A stretch of 64,000 bases of DNA from Lentzea flava. Lineage in GTDB: Bacteria; Actinomycetota; Actinomycetes; Mycobacteriales; Pseudonocardiaceae. Location of the stretch: NCBI RefSeq assembly GCF_014648475.1, contig NZ_BMRE01000036.1, positions 29,715 to 93,714 on the forward strand, written 5' to 3'. The position numbers and the translations under genes were made by a program. Below the pieces are notes generated by a model. That model was not told where the DNA came from. It ran no database searches and saw nothing but the letters and a program-made list of their open reading frames with translations. Positions 1-8,870 of the stretch are shown here, piece after piece. Within the stretch, counting starts at the first letter, position 1. Each line of letters starts with the position of its first letter.

Positions 1-3
1 CGT

Positions 4-35
4 CCCTCTCCTCGGGTGTTCACCCGAGGAGAGGG
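4..35. terminator. Hairpin terminator of the gene left of the window
   Basis: A perfect inverted repeat with 15-base arms (4-18 and 21-35, arm CCCTCTCCTCGGGTG) around only two bases, so the real loop is slightly larger. It is followed by TTCGTGTTT, a weak T-rich tail on the + strand. It most likely ends transcription entering from upstream and insulates the PAS/GGDEF/EAL gene. Confidence 0.7.
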
Positions 36-116
36 TTCGTGTTTGCCGCCGTTCGGGTGCCGTTGTCGTGCCCACCCGAATTGCCGCGGGCGGCGGATGC
101 GGGAGAGGGTGGGCCG

Positions 117-3100
117 GTGCCCAAGTGGGTAGGACGCGCGACGGTGGTGAACGGCCGTGCACGGACGGCTGCCAAGCCTCCGGTGACGCTCGACGGGCTG
201 ACCCTGCCCGACGCGCCGTCGTTGCTCGTCGACGTCAAGGGCGTCGTCATGCAGGCGAACCCCGCCGCCGTGGAGCTCGCCGGCGCGCAGGGAGCCGACG
301 ACCTCGTCGGGCACCCGCTGGGTGAGCTGCTCCTCGGTGCCCAGTCCGACCTGCGGTTGTTGCGCTGCGACGGCACCGAGCTGCCGGTGCGCGTGGCCAG
401 GCACGCCGTCCCGGGAACGGGACTGCAGGCCGTTCTGCTGATCGACGTCTCCGACCTCGCGGCGGCCGCGGACGCGTTGCGCGACGAACAGCGCCGCCTG
501 CGCAAGGTCCAGCGGGTCGCCGAGCTGGGCTCGTGGGAGTACGACCCGGAAACCGGTCTGACCGTCTGGTCGGACACGCACTACGAACTTCTCGGCGTCG
601 AACGCGGCGCCGTCGTGCCGGGCGCCCAGGCCGTTCTGGACGTCGTGCACCCCGACGACTACGACATGGTCGAGTCGTACTGGCAGGGCCGCGAGATCAC
701 CGGCGATCCGATCGACATCGAGTACCGGATCGTGCGCCCGGACGGGCAGCTGCGGTGGATCCGCGGTGTCGCCGAGGCGAGACTGACCGACGACGGCCGC
801 CTCGACAAGATCACCGGCTACATCCGCGACATCACCGAGTCCAAGCGCGCCGCCACCGAGCTCGCCCAGGAACGCGCGCGGCTGCTCGAAGCCCAGCGCA
901 TCGCCCGCATCGGCAGCTGGGCCTACGAGACCGGCACGCGCGCCGTGCACCGCAGCGAAGTGCTGATGGAGATGTACGGCGAGCTGGGCATGACGCCGGA
1001 CGACGACCTGCTGAGCGGCGTGCACCCGGACGACAGGGAAGCCGTCAAGGAGATCCGGCACCAGCTGCTGCACGCCCGTGACGACGCCCCGGTCGAGGTC
1101 GAGGTCCGCAGCGAGATCGGCGACCGCGTCTACATCTGCCGCGCCCGCGCCGAGATCTCGCCCTCCGGCAGGGTGGAGCGCTACCACGGCACCATCCAGG
1201 ACGTCACCGAAGCCCGCGCGCTGGAACGCCAGATGCGCGACGACCGCCGAAGACTGGCGGACGCGCAGCAGGCGGCCCGCCTCGGCATGTGGGAGTGGAA
1301 CCCCGCCACCGGCGAGGTCGTCTGGTCCGACATGCTCCGCGAGCTCTACCTCATCCCCGCGGACGTCGCCGGCACCTACCAGTACTACCTCGACCTCGTG
1401 CACCCGGAGGACCGCGCCTGGGTCGACGACCTGTGGCGCCAGCTCGCCGTCGACGAGGTCGCGGTGCAGTGCGAGCACCGCGTGATCCGCAGCGACGGTT
1501 CGACGCGGATCTTCCGCTGCCACGGCATGATCGTCCACGACCCGCAGGGCAAGCAGCTCGCCGTCGGCACCGCCCAGGACGTCACCGAACAGCGTGCGGC
1601 CGAGGCCCGCATGAAGCGCTCCTCGCAGCGGTTCACCGACCTGGTGTCGGTCACGCCCGTCGGCATCGGCCTGTTCGACGAGGCCGAGCGCCTGGTCGAC
1701 GCCAACGACGCGTTGTGCGACCTGCTCGGCATGGAGCTGGAGCAGCTGCGCGGTATGACCGCCGAGCAGCTCACCCACCCCGAGGACACCTCACCGGCGC
1801 TGCAGTGGGCGGCCGAGCGCACGCAGAAGATCCCGCAGCGCATTCTCGTCCGCCCCGATGGCGAGAAGGTCTACTGCGAGCTGCACATCGCGCTGTCCGT
1901 TCAGGACGACGGCCGCCGCTTCTGGCTGATCGTGTTCCTCGACATCACCGAGCGCCGTCGTACCGCGGAAGCCCTGCGCCACCAGGCCACGCACGACGAG
2001 CTGACGGGCCTCCCGAACCGCGCGCTGGTGAAGGAGATGCTCGGCAAGCTGCTGGACGGCCCCGGCCGCTCCAAGGTCGCTGTGTTCTTCTGCGACATCG
2101 ACAACTTCAAGCGCGTCAACGACTCCCTCGGCCACGACGCGGGCGACGAGCTGCTGGTCGCCCTGGCCCGCCGGCTGGAGGGCGGCCTGCCCGACGGCTG
2201 CACGGCCGCGCGCCTGTCCGGCGACGAGTACGTGATCATCTGCGAGGACATCGACTCCGTCGGTGGCGTGGATGCGTTGGCCACCAGGGTCGCCTCGTTG
2301 CTGCGGACCGCGGTTCCGGTGCACGGCCAGCTCGTCCGCGTCTCGGCCTCGATCGGCGCCGCCGTGCCGAACGGGTCGCGGGCCAACGGCGCCGACTTGC
2401 TTCGTTTCGCCGACGCCGCGATGTTCGAGGCGAAGCGCAACGGTGCCGGACGCGTGTCGCTGGCTTCGGCGGCGCTGATCGCGTCCGCGGACCGCCAGGT
2501 GCACCTCGAAGGCCAGCTGCGCGACGCGTTACAGCACGACGGCCTGGCGTTGCACTTCCAGCCGGTCGTCGGCGTGGACGGCGCCGTGCTGACCGCCGAG
2601 GCCCTGGTGCGCTGGCCGCACCCCGACCGCGGCCTGCTGCCCCCTGACGTGTTTCTGCCGGTCGCCGAGCAGGGCGACCTGATGCGCGAACTGGACCGCT
2701 GGGTGCTGCGCACGGCGTTGAAGGAGGCCGCGACCTGGCCCGCGCCCGACGGCCGCCCGGTGTCCGTGGCGGTGAACCTGGCGGGTCTGGTGCCGGGCGA
2801 TCCCGAGTTCGTCGACATCGTGTCGAACGCGATCATGGAATCCGGCGTGCCCTGGGACCGCGTGGTGCTGGAGCTGGTCGAGACCGCGCTGGTCGACCTG
2901 CCCTCGCGCGTCCGCCAGTCGATGGACGAGCTGGTGCAGCGCGGCGTGCAGTTCGCCGTCGACGACTTCGGCACCGGCTACTCGTCGCTCGCCCGCCTGA
3001 AGGACCTGCCGGCGCAGATCATCAAGGTGGACCGGCGGTTCGTGTCCGGTGTGGGCAACGACTCGTCGGACTTCGCCGTGGCCCGCGCGGTCGTGGACAT

Positions 3101-3281
3101 GGCGCGGGCGATGGGGCGCAGGTGCGTGGCCGAGGGTGTGGAGACGGCCACGCAGTTCCACGTGCTGCGCGGTGTCGGGGTGGACGCGTACCAGGGCTGG
3201 CTGTTCTCGCGTCCGGTGCCGCCCAAGGAGTTCCGCGCGGTGCTAGCTCTCGGGCCGCTCCACATACCGCGCGCTGGCTGA
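117..3281 (+). CDS. Multi-PAS GGDEF-EAL cyclic-di-GMP signalling protein
   Basis: A cytosolic 1054-residue sensor with no signal peptide or membrane segment. About five PAS/PAC modules fill roughly residues 30-620 (repeated motifs such as LGSWEYDPETG and WIRGVAEARLT). A GGDEF domain follows (about 625-790) with SGDEY in place of GGDEF, then an EAL domain (about 800-1045) with EALVRW, ELVET, DDFGTGYSSL, VAEGVET and QGWLFSRP. The EAL metal and substrate motifs look complete, so phosphodiesterase activity is plausible. The SGDEY site may be a weak cyclase or a regulatory site. The GTG at 117 is preferred because GGAGAGG lies 8-9 bases upstream; a longer reading from 39 would overlap the terminator. 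The 3' end overlaps the convergent next gene by 39 bases. Confidence 0.9.
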   Translation: MPKWVGRATVVNGRARTAAKPPVTLDGLTLPDAPSLLVDVKGVVMQANPAAVELAGAQGADDLVGHPLGELLLGAQSDLRLLRCDGTELPVRVARHAVPGTGLQAVLLIDVSDLAAAADALRDEQRRLRKVQRVAELGSWEYDPETGLTVWSDTHYELLGVERGAVVPGAQAVLDVVHPDDYDMVESYWQGREITGDPIDIEYRIVRPDGQLRWIRGVAEARLTDDGRLDKITGYIRDITESKRAATELAQERARLLEAQRIARIGSWAYETGTRAVHRSEVLMEMYGELGMTPDDDLLSGVHPDDREAVKEIRHQLLHARDDAPVEVEVRSEIGDRVYICRARAEISPSGRVERYHGTIQDVTEARALERQMRDDRRRLADAQQAARLGMWEWNPATGEVVWSDMLRELYLIPADVAGTYQYYLDLVHPEDRAWVDDLWRQLAVDEVAVQCEHRVIRSDGSTRIFRCHGMIVHDPQGKQLAVGTAQDVTEQRAAEARMKRSSQRFTDLVSVTPVGIGLFDEAERLVDANDALCDLLGMELEQLRGMTAEQLTHPEDTSPALQWAAERTQKIPQRILVRPDGEKVYCELHIALSVQDDGRRFWLIVFLDITERRRTAEALRHQATHDELTGLPNRALVKEMLGKLLDGPGRSKVAVFFCDIDNFKRVNDSLGHDAGDELLVALARRLEGGLPDGCTAARLSGDEYVIICEDIDSVGGVDALATRVASLLRTAVPVHGQLVRVSASIGAAVPNGSRANGADLLRFADAAMFEAKRNGAGRVSLASAALIASADRQVHLEGQLRDALQHDGLALHFQPVVGVDGAVLTAEALVRWPHPDRGLLPPDVFLPVAEQGDLMRELDRWVLRTALKEAATWPAPDGRPVSVAVNLAGLVPGDPEFVDIVSNAIMESGVPWDRVVLELVETALVDLPSRVRQSMDELVQRGVQFAVDDFGTGYSSLARLKDLPAQIIKVDRRFVSGVGNDSSDFAVARAVVDMARAMGRRCVAEGVETATQFHVLRGVGVDAYQGWLFSRPVPPKEFRAVLALGPLHIPRAG

Positions 3282-4793
3282 GATCTCCGGCAGCAGCGCC
3301 GCGATCCGGTGCTTGGGCAGGTCGATCAACCGCAGGTCGAGGTCGTCCGACGGCACCGGGGCGTTGTCGACGATCTCCGCCGCCTGCCGCTTGGTCAGCA
3401 CGCCCTGAGACGCCGTGATCAAGGCCTCACGCCAGACGTTGCGCAGTTTGCCATGCGCCTTCATGAGCACCTCGCGGACCGCGCGGTCACCCAGCGACAG
3501 CGTTCCGGTGAGCACCTGGTCCGCGACGACGATCGTCGTCTTGCTGTCCGGGTTGTTGCGCAGGAACTTGAGCGAGAACCGGGTCCGCACAAGCGATTGC
3601 AGCTCCTGCTGCCCCGCAGCCGACGACACGGCCGGGTGGTTGTTCGGCACCAGGCAGGCCAGCCGGGCGGGCGACGACGCCAGCAGCGTCCGCAGCAGCC
3701 ACGGACCGGGGTCCGCCGACAGGTCGACGGCCAACGACGCCGCTCCCTTGCCGACGGGCTCCGCCCACCCCGCCTGGCGCGGCTTCGGCGGTGGCGAGGA
3801 CTCCGGCCGCGGCGCGAGTTCGGACAACGCGGCAAGCGCTTCCTTGGACGGGCCGGAGGACTCCACGGACTGCGCGCCGTGCGTGTAGATCCGCGTTCCG
3901 CCGGAGACCGCGCGGCGGCCGGTCGGCCTGCACACGTACAGATCGGCGGCCGATCCGATCGCCTGCGCGCCGTCGAACCGGTGGAACGCGGGCAGGATCG
4001 CCTCGAACACGAGCCCGAGCTTCTGCAGTTCCTGCTGCACCTTCAACCCCAGCGCGGGCGTCCGGTCCGAGAACCCGTAGGCCAGCAGCACGCGGCCGGA
4101 CGAGACGTCCGCCAACGCCTCGATCGCGCGGCCGGCGAACAGGCCCATGCCCTCTGGCGTGTAGGGCGGGTCGCTGAAGACGACGTCGAACGACTCCAGC
4201 ACCGACGACGGCAGCCCGAAACGCATGTCGCAGTGCAACGTTCGCACGTCGAGCTTGCGCGCCGCGGCACGCGAGTCGATGAACTCCAGCAGCCGCTCGT
4301 CGAGGTCCACGACCGTGATCGACACGTGCGGGTTGACCGCCGCGACCGCCAGCGACGTCAGGTCGTGGTCGCCGAGGCAGAGCAAACGCTTGCCTGCCAG
4401 GTCGTAGGTGGAGTCCAGCCACACCGCGCGGTTCAGGGCGGTCTCGGCGGTGGCCTGCACGTGGTCCAACGAGGACAGCGGCGGCGGCACGTCGGCGATG
4501 TCGACCAGGATCTGGCGCAGCACGTCCGTGTGGTCGCGCACGCCGGAAATGCCGAACTCGGCACGATAGGCGGCGACGACACCGGGCGCGATGCGGTAAC
4601 GATCGTCTGAAGATTCCATGTCGTCGCCGAGCGCCTTGAGCAGGTCCTGGACCGTGCGGCGGGGAACGGCGGGCAGGCGCACGAGTTCGGCCAGCGGGTG
4701 CCAGTCCTCGCTGAGCAGGGACAACACCTCGCGGAGCTTGCGGGCGTGGATGCCGCGCTCCGCCACCAACTGGCGAACCTGGTCGATCGTCAC
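3243..4793 (-). CDS. BpsA-like bis-aminopropyl spermidine synthase family protein
   Basis: A 516-residue protein. The N-terminal ~80 residues resemble a winged helix (RRTVQDLLKAL). The middle is a Rossmann methyltransferase-type domain with GKRLLCLGDHDLTSLA, then VVDLDERLLEF and SDPPYTPEGM, matching the BpsA_C family. In thermophiles BpsA adds aminopropyl groups to spermidine; there its loop reads GDDD, here GDHD. The last ~170 residues after the proline-rich linker are an extra region without a family I recognise. The GTG at 4793 is chosen because upstream codons run antisense into the transporter gene. What substrate an actinomycete enzyme of this type uses is uncertain; it could also be a nucleic-acid or small-molecule methyltransferase. 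Confidence 0.65.
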   Translation of the reverse strand: MTIDQVRQLVAERGIHARKLREVLSLLSEDWHPLAELVRLPAVPRRTVQDLLKALGDDMESSDDRYRIAPGVVAAYRAEFGISGVRDHTDVLRQILVDIADVPPPLSSLDHVQATAETALNRAVWLDSTYDLAGKRLLCLGDHDLTSLAVAAVNPHVSITVVDLDERLLEFIDSRAAARKLDVRTLHCDMRFGLPSSVLESFDVVFSDPPYTPEGMGLFAGRAIEALADVSSGRVLLAYGFSDRTPALGLKVQQELQKLGLVFEAILPAFHRFDGAQAIGSAADLYVCRPTGRRAVSGGTRIYTHGAQSVESSGPSKEALAALSELAPRPESSPPPKPRQAGWAEPVGKGAASLAVDLSADPGPWLLRTLLASSPARLACLVPNNHPAVSSAAGQQELQSLVRTRFSLKFLRNNPDSKTTIVVADQVLTGTLSLGDRAVREVLMKAHGKLRNVWREALITASQGVLTKRQAAEIVDNAPVPSDDLDLRLIDLPKHRIAALLPEISASARYVERPES

Positions 4794-4926
4794 AAGCGGT
4801 AAACCATACGGCCTGCCACATCCTGGAACGCTGTGCCGGGGTACGCCGAACGAGTTAAGGTCACAGGGATCTGCATCCAGGGCGGTCCGAATCGGGGAGG
4901 CCGTCACGACCGGAGGGATCCGAAGG

Positions 4927-6009
4927 GTGATCGAGTTCCGGGCCGTCACCAAGCGGTTCGAGGACGGGACCATCGCTGTCGACGAGCTCGACCTCACGGT
5001 CGAGGCGGGCACCATCACGGTGTTCGTCGGTCCTTCCGGCTGCGGCAAGACGACGTCGCTGCGCATGGTCAACCGCATGATCGACCCCACGTCGGGCACG
5101 ATCCTGGTGGACGGCAAGGACGTCCTGAGCGTCGACCCGCCCACGCTGCGGCGCGGCATCGGGTACGTGATCCAGCAGGCCGGGCTGTTCCCGCACCGCA
5201 CGGTGCTGGACAACGTCGCGACCGTGCCGCTGCTGTCCGGTTGGGACAGACGAAAGGCCCGCGCCCGCGCGGCGGAGCTGCTGGAGATCGTCGGGCTCGA
5301 CCCGGCCTTCGGCAAGCGCTACCCCGCCCAGCTCTCGGGTGGTCAGCAGCAACGCGTGGGGGTCGCCCGTGCGCTCGCGGCGGATCCGCCCGTGTTGCTG
5401 ATGGACGAGCCGTTCAGCGCGGTGGACCCGGTCGTGCGGGAAGGCCTGCAGGACGAACTCCTGCGCCTGCAAGCGGAACTCGACAAGACGATCGTGTTCG
5501 TCACGCACGACATCGACGAGGCCTTGAAACTCGGCGAGCGCGTCGCGGTGTTCCAGACGGGTGGCCACCTGGCGCAGTACGCGAAGCCCGCGGAGCTGCT
5601 CAGCGCGCCCGCCAACGACTTCGTGGCCTCGTTCGTCGGCAGGGACCGCGGCTACCGCACGCTGACGTTCCTGCACGCCGACGTGCCCGTGCACCCCGTC
5701 ACCACGGCCAAGCTCGGTCAGCGCGTCACCGTCACCGACTGGACGCTGGTCGTCGACGACCAGGACCGGCCCAGGGGCTGGCTGTCCGGTGTGGACGGTG
5801 AGATCGAGGTCAGCGAGCGGGACCTGATCGCCGGTGGGTCTTTGTACGACGGCAGCACGTTGCGCGGTGCGCTCGACGCCGCGCTCAGCTCGCCGTCGGC
5901 GCTCGGCGTGATGGTCGACGACAACGGTGCCGTGGTCGGCGTGGTGAAGGCCGATGACGTGATCAAGGCGCTCGCGAAGGCCCGCGCGGCGGGTGAGGTC
6001 CCGAAGTGA
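4927..6009 (+). CDS. opuCA: Osmoprotectant ABC transporter ATPase (OpuCA/OsmV type)
   Basis: A 360-residue ATPase that powers uptake of betaine, choline or similar quaternary amines. Walker A GPSGCGKTT is at about 35-43, the Q-loop is YVIQQAGLF, the signature LSGGQQQR is near 137 and Walker B LLMDEPFSAVD near 157. A C-terminal region after about 240 contains a single CBS-like unit (VMVDDNGAVVGVVKADDV), the part that senses ionic strength in this family. The start is GTG at 4927 with GGAGGG nine bases upstream. It heads a four-gene operon whose members overlap or lie within four bases, so they are translationally coupled. Confidence 0.92.
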   Translation: MIEFRAVTKRFEDGTIAVDELDLTVEAGTITVFVGPSGCGKTTSLRMVNRMIDPTSGTILVDGKDVLSVDPPTLRRGIGYVIQQAGLFPHRTVLDNVATVPLLSGWDRRKARARAAELLEIVGLDPAFGKRYPAQLSGGQQQRVGVARALAADPPVLLMDEPFSAVDPVVREGLQDELLRLQAELDKTIVFVTHDIDEALKLGERVAVFQTGGHLAQYAKPAELLSAPANDFVASFVGRDRGYRTLTFLHADVPVHPVTTAKLGQRVTVTDWTLVVDDQDRPRGWLSGVDGEIEVSERDLIAGGSLYDGSTLRGALDAALSSPSALGVMVDDNGAVVGVVKADDVIKALAKARAAGEVPK

Positions 6010-6644
6010 CCTGGATTTTCGAGAACTGGGACAGGTTCTGGGAAGTCACCGAGGTGCACCTCCGGCTCTCCGTCGTACCGGTGCTGATCGGGTTCTTGCT
6101 GTCCATCCCGCTGGGGTGGCTCGCGAGCCGGTCGGCCACGGCGCGCGCGATCCTCTTCCCGCTGGCCAACATCCTGTTCACGATCCCGTCCATCGCGCTG
6201 ATCGTGATCACCCCGGTGCTGATCGGCGTGAAGATCCTCGACGAGATCAACGTGATCGTGCCGCTGACGATCTACACGATCGCGCTGATGGTCCGCTCGG
6301 TCGCCGACGCGCTGTCGGCCGTGCCCGGTCACGTGACCGCCGCCGCGAACGCGATGGGGTTCCGGCCGCTGCGCCGGTTCCTCACCGTCGACTTCCCGCT
6401 CGCCCTGCCCGTCACGATCGCGGGCCTGCGGGTCGCGACCGTGTCGAACATCAGCATGGTGAGCGTCGGCGCGCTCGTCGGACTCGGCGGTTACGGCCAG
6501 CTCTTCACCGAGGGCTACCAGACCGACAACCCAGCGAAGGTCTTCGCGGGTCTCATCGGGACGGTCGTGCTGGCGGTGCTCGCCGACGGTCTGCTGCTGG
6601 TGCTCGGACGGGTGCTCACGCCGTGGGCGCGGGCGGGGAGGTGA
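6006..6644 (+). CDS. opuCB: Osmoprotectant ABC transporter permease 1 (OpuCB/OsmW type)
   Basis: A 212-residue inner-membrane permease with five to six hydrophobic segments and the BPD permease loop around residues 110-130 (AANAMGFRPLRRFLTVDFPLA). It begins at a GTG whose last two bases belong to the stop of the ATPase gene (GTGA overlap). With the second permease it forms the heterodimeric channel of the betaine/choline-type importer. Confidence 0.92.
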   Translation: MTWIFENWDRFWEVTEVHLRLSVVPVLIGFLLSIPLGWLASRSATARAILFPLANILFTIPSIALIVITPVLIGVKILDEINVIVPLTIYTIALMVRSVADALSAVPGHVTAAANAMGFRPLRRFLTVDFPLALPVTIAGLRVATVSNISMVSVGALVGLGGYGQLFTEGYQTDNPAKVFAGLIGTVVLAVLADGLLLVLGRVLTPWARAGR

Positions 6645-6648
6645 GCTG

Positions 6649-7314
6649 ATGGGCGGCTGGCTCTTCGATCCGGCGCACTGGTCGGGGCCCACCGGAATTC
6701 CGGTGCGGTTGCTGGAACATCTCGGCTACACGCTGATGACGCTGCTGATCGCCGCGGTGATCGCGATCCCGCTCGGCGCGTTCGTCGGCCACACCGGCAA
6801 GGGCGGGTTCGTGGTCGTCGGACTCTCCAACGCGCTGCGGGCGTTGCCGACGACGGCCGTGCTGATCCTCGTCGTGCTGTGGGCGGGCCTCGGCGACTTC
6901 CCGGTGTACGTCGCACTAGTGCTGCTGGCGATCCCGCCGATCATGGCGGGTGCCTACGCCGGCATCCGCGCGGTCGACCCGGTGACGGTCGACGCGGCAC
7001 GGGGCGTCGGCATGCGCGAGTCGGGAGTGCTGCTGAAGGTCGAGATCCCGAACGCGCTTCCGTTGATCTACGGCGGTTTCCGCGGCGCCGCGCTGCAGGT
7101 CGTCGCGACCGCCACCATCGCCGCCTACACCGGCGCCGGTGGTCTCGGCAGGCTCGTCTTCGACGGCCTCGCCCTGCAGGAGTTCGGTCAGATGCTCGCC
7201 GGCGCGGTGCTCGTGGCACTGCTCGCCGTTCTCGTCGACCTGGGGTTCGCCGGCCTGCAACGGCTGACGGTCTCGCCAGGGCTGCGTCCAGTGGGAACCG
7301 GAGGAAAGACATGA
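6649..7314 (+). CDS. opuCD: Osmoprotectant ABC transporter permease 2 (OpuCD/OsmY type)
   Basis: A 221-residue membrane protein, second half of the permease pair. Hydrophobic segments span about 20-45, 55-80, 90-110, 155-175 and 185-205, with the coupling-loop motif AARGVGMRESGVLLKVEIP near 125-140. It starts four bases after the first permease, with GGGAGGTGAG just upstream, and its TGA overlaps the ATG of the binding protein (ATGA). Confidence 0.92.
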   Translation: MGGWLFDPAHWSGPTGIPVRLLEHLGYTLMTLLIAAVIAIPLGAFVGHTGKGGFVVVGLSNALRALPTTAVLILVVLWAGLGDFPVYVALVLLAIPPIMAGAYAGIRAVDPVTVDAARGVGMRESGVLLKVEIPNALPLIYGGFRGAALQVVATATIAAYTGAGGLGRLVFDGLALQEFGQMLAGAVLVALLAVLVDLGFAGLQRLTVSPGLRPVGTGGKT

Positions 7315-8207
7315 AGCGCATCGCCACGGCTCTAGCCGCGATCATGGTTCTGTCGGCGTGCGGCGGTGATCCGCTGACGGGCGGCAACAACAACCCGGCC
7401 CCGACCGACACGATCGTCGTGGGCTCCGCGAACTTCCCCGAGTCGACCGTGCTCGCCGAGATCTACGCGCAGGCGTTGGCGGCCAAGGGGGTCAAGGTCT
7501 CCAAGAAGCTGAACATCGGCAACCGCGAGCTGTACTTCAAGGGCGTGCAGGACGGCTCGATCGACCTGATCCCCGAATACTCCGGCGTGCTGCTCAAGCA
7601 CGTCAACAAGGAGGCGACCGAGGTCGCCCCCGACGAGGTGTACGCGGCGCTGAAGAAGTCGCTGCCGCAGGGCCTCACGGTGCTCGACAAGTCCGCAGCC
7701 GAGGACAAGGACGCGGTCGTCATCACCAAGCAGACCGCCGCCCAGTACAGCCTGAAGTCGATCGACGACCTCGTGCCGTACTGCAAGGAGTTCGTGTTCG
7801 GGGGCCCGCCGGAGTTCCAGAACCGCCCCGACGGCCTGCCCGGCCTGAAGGCCAAGTACAACTGCGAGTTCAAGCAGTTCAAGGCGCTCGACGTCGGCGG
7901 CCCGCTGACCGTAGCGGGCCTGAAGGACAACACCGTCCAGGCGGCCGACCTCTTCACGACGGACTCGGCCATCAAGGCCAACGAGTTCGTGGTGCTCGAA
8001 GACCCGAAGAACGTCTTCGCCGCGCAGAACGTGTTGCCGCTCATCAACGAGAAGAAGGCGACGCAGCAGGTTCGCGACGTCCTCAACGCCATCTCGAAGA
8101 AGCTCGACACGAAGGTCCTGCTGGACCTGAACCAGAAGCTCGCGTCGCCGGACAAGCCGGAGCCGGAGAAGGTCGCCAAGGAGTGGCTCGCCTCCGCGGG
8201 CATCTGA
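7311..8207 (+). CDS. opuCC: Osmoprotectant-binding lipoprotein (OpuCC/OsmX type)
   Basis: A 298-residue extracytoplasmic solute-binding lipoprotein. The signal peptide ends in lipobox LSAC with Cys17 as the lipidation site, followed by a polar linker. The mature part carries the OpuAC features VVGSANFPESTVLAEIYAQ near the start, DLIPEYSGVLL near 80-90, and a late TTDSAI loop. The ATG overlaps the permease stop and has GGAGG seven to eight bases upstream. It captures the substrate at the membrane surface and delivers it to the two permeases. A strong hairpin terminator follows the stop. Confidence 0.93.
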   Translation: MKRIATALAAIMVLSACGGDPLTGGNNNPAPTDTIVVGSANFPESTVLAEIYAQALAAKGVKVSKKLNIGNRELYFKGVQDGSIDLIPEYSGVLLKHVNKEATEVAPDEVYAALKKSLPQGLTVLDKSAAEDKDAVVITKQTAAQYSLKSIDDLVPYCKEFVFGGPPEFQNRPDGLPGLKAKYNCEFKQFKALDVGGPLTVAGLKDNTVQAADLFTTDSAIKANEFVVLEDPKNVFAAQNVLPLINEKKATQQVRDVLNAISKKLDTKVLLDLNQKLASPDKPEPEKVAKEWLASAGI

Positions 8208-8218
8208 CCTGACGAACG

Positions 8219-8252
8219 AACGGGGCGGGCACCTTCGGGTGTCCGCCCCGTT
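8219..8252. terminator. Bidirectional terminator between convergent operons
   Basis: Arms of 15 bases (8219-8233 and 8238-8252) around a TTCG tetraloop, with a single G-U type mismatch. It is flanked by A residues on one side and CTCGTTTC on the other. It lies between the opuC operon and the convergent GNAT gene and can serve both. Confidence 0.85.
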
Positions 8253-8258
8253 CTCGTT

Positions 8259-8807
8259 TCACAGCTTCAGATCGGCCACGCGGGCGCTGAGGTCGACGGT
8301 GGTGAGCCGGTCGGTGTAGCCGAGTGAGTGGTTGATGCGCCGCATGTGTTCGTTGGTGCTGCTCGTCGCGGTTTCGACGATCTTGATGCCGGTCAGCTGG
8401 CGGAGCATGTGCGCCTTGACCAGCCGGCCGAGGCCTTTGCCGCGGTGCGCGGCGAGCACGCCGGTGTGCCGTTGGTGGCCAACGGAAGGCCGCGAGAGGG
8501 TCCGGTGCAACACCGTCACCGCGGCGGCCTCGTCGCCGTGCAGACATCGCACGCCTTCACCGTCCACGGGAATCCACGAGGCCTCAGCGGTGTCGCGGTT
8601 CGCCGAGCGCAGGGAGTGCCGGAGCAGTGCGGTACCGATGCCCCGGCCACGCCACCTCTCGTCCACCACGATGGTGCCGACGACGAGATGCGCGTTGTCG
8701 GTCTCGGGCAGGTATCCGTGCGCATATCCGACGACGCTTCCGCCGTCTCGCGCGACCACGAACCGCGGACGGCCCCAGCCGCCCTCCGGTGTCTGCTGCC
8801 AGCGCAC
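8259..8807 (-). CDS. GNAT-family N-acetyltransferase, N terminus possibly frameshifted
   Basis: A 182-residue acyl-CoA-dependent acetyltransferase of unknown substrate. The acetyl-CoA binding motif is ERWRGRGIGTALLRH at about residues 49-63, and a second half contains HTGVLAAHRGKGLGRLVK and a late NHSLGY, as in actinobacterial double-GNAT folds. The only start in this frame is a GTG at 8807 without a clear ribosome site. Immediately upstream in another frame lies MGEIHIAELDVDAAA (from about 8865), which reads like a normal GNAT N terminus and would join this frame by a one-base shift near 8825. It follows the hydrolase gene by 63 bases on the same strand. Confidence 0.72.
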   Translation of the reverse strand: MRWQQTPEGGWGRPRFVVARDGGSVVGYAHGYLPETDNAHLVVGTIVVDERWRGRGIGTALLRHSLRSANRDTAEASWIPVDGEGVRCLHGDEAAAVTVLHRTLSRPSVGHQRHTGVLAAHRGKGLGRLVKAHMLRQLTGIKIVETATSSTNEHMRRINHSLGYTDRLTTVDLSARVADLKL

Positions 8808-8870
8808 CCACCCGCTGAACTGCGGCAGCGTCGACGTCGAGTTCCGCGATGTGGATTTCCCCCATGCACG

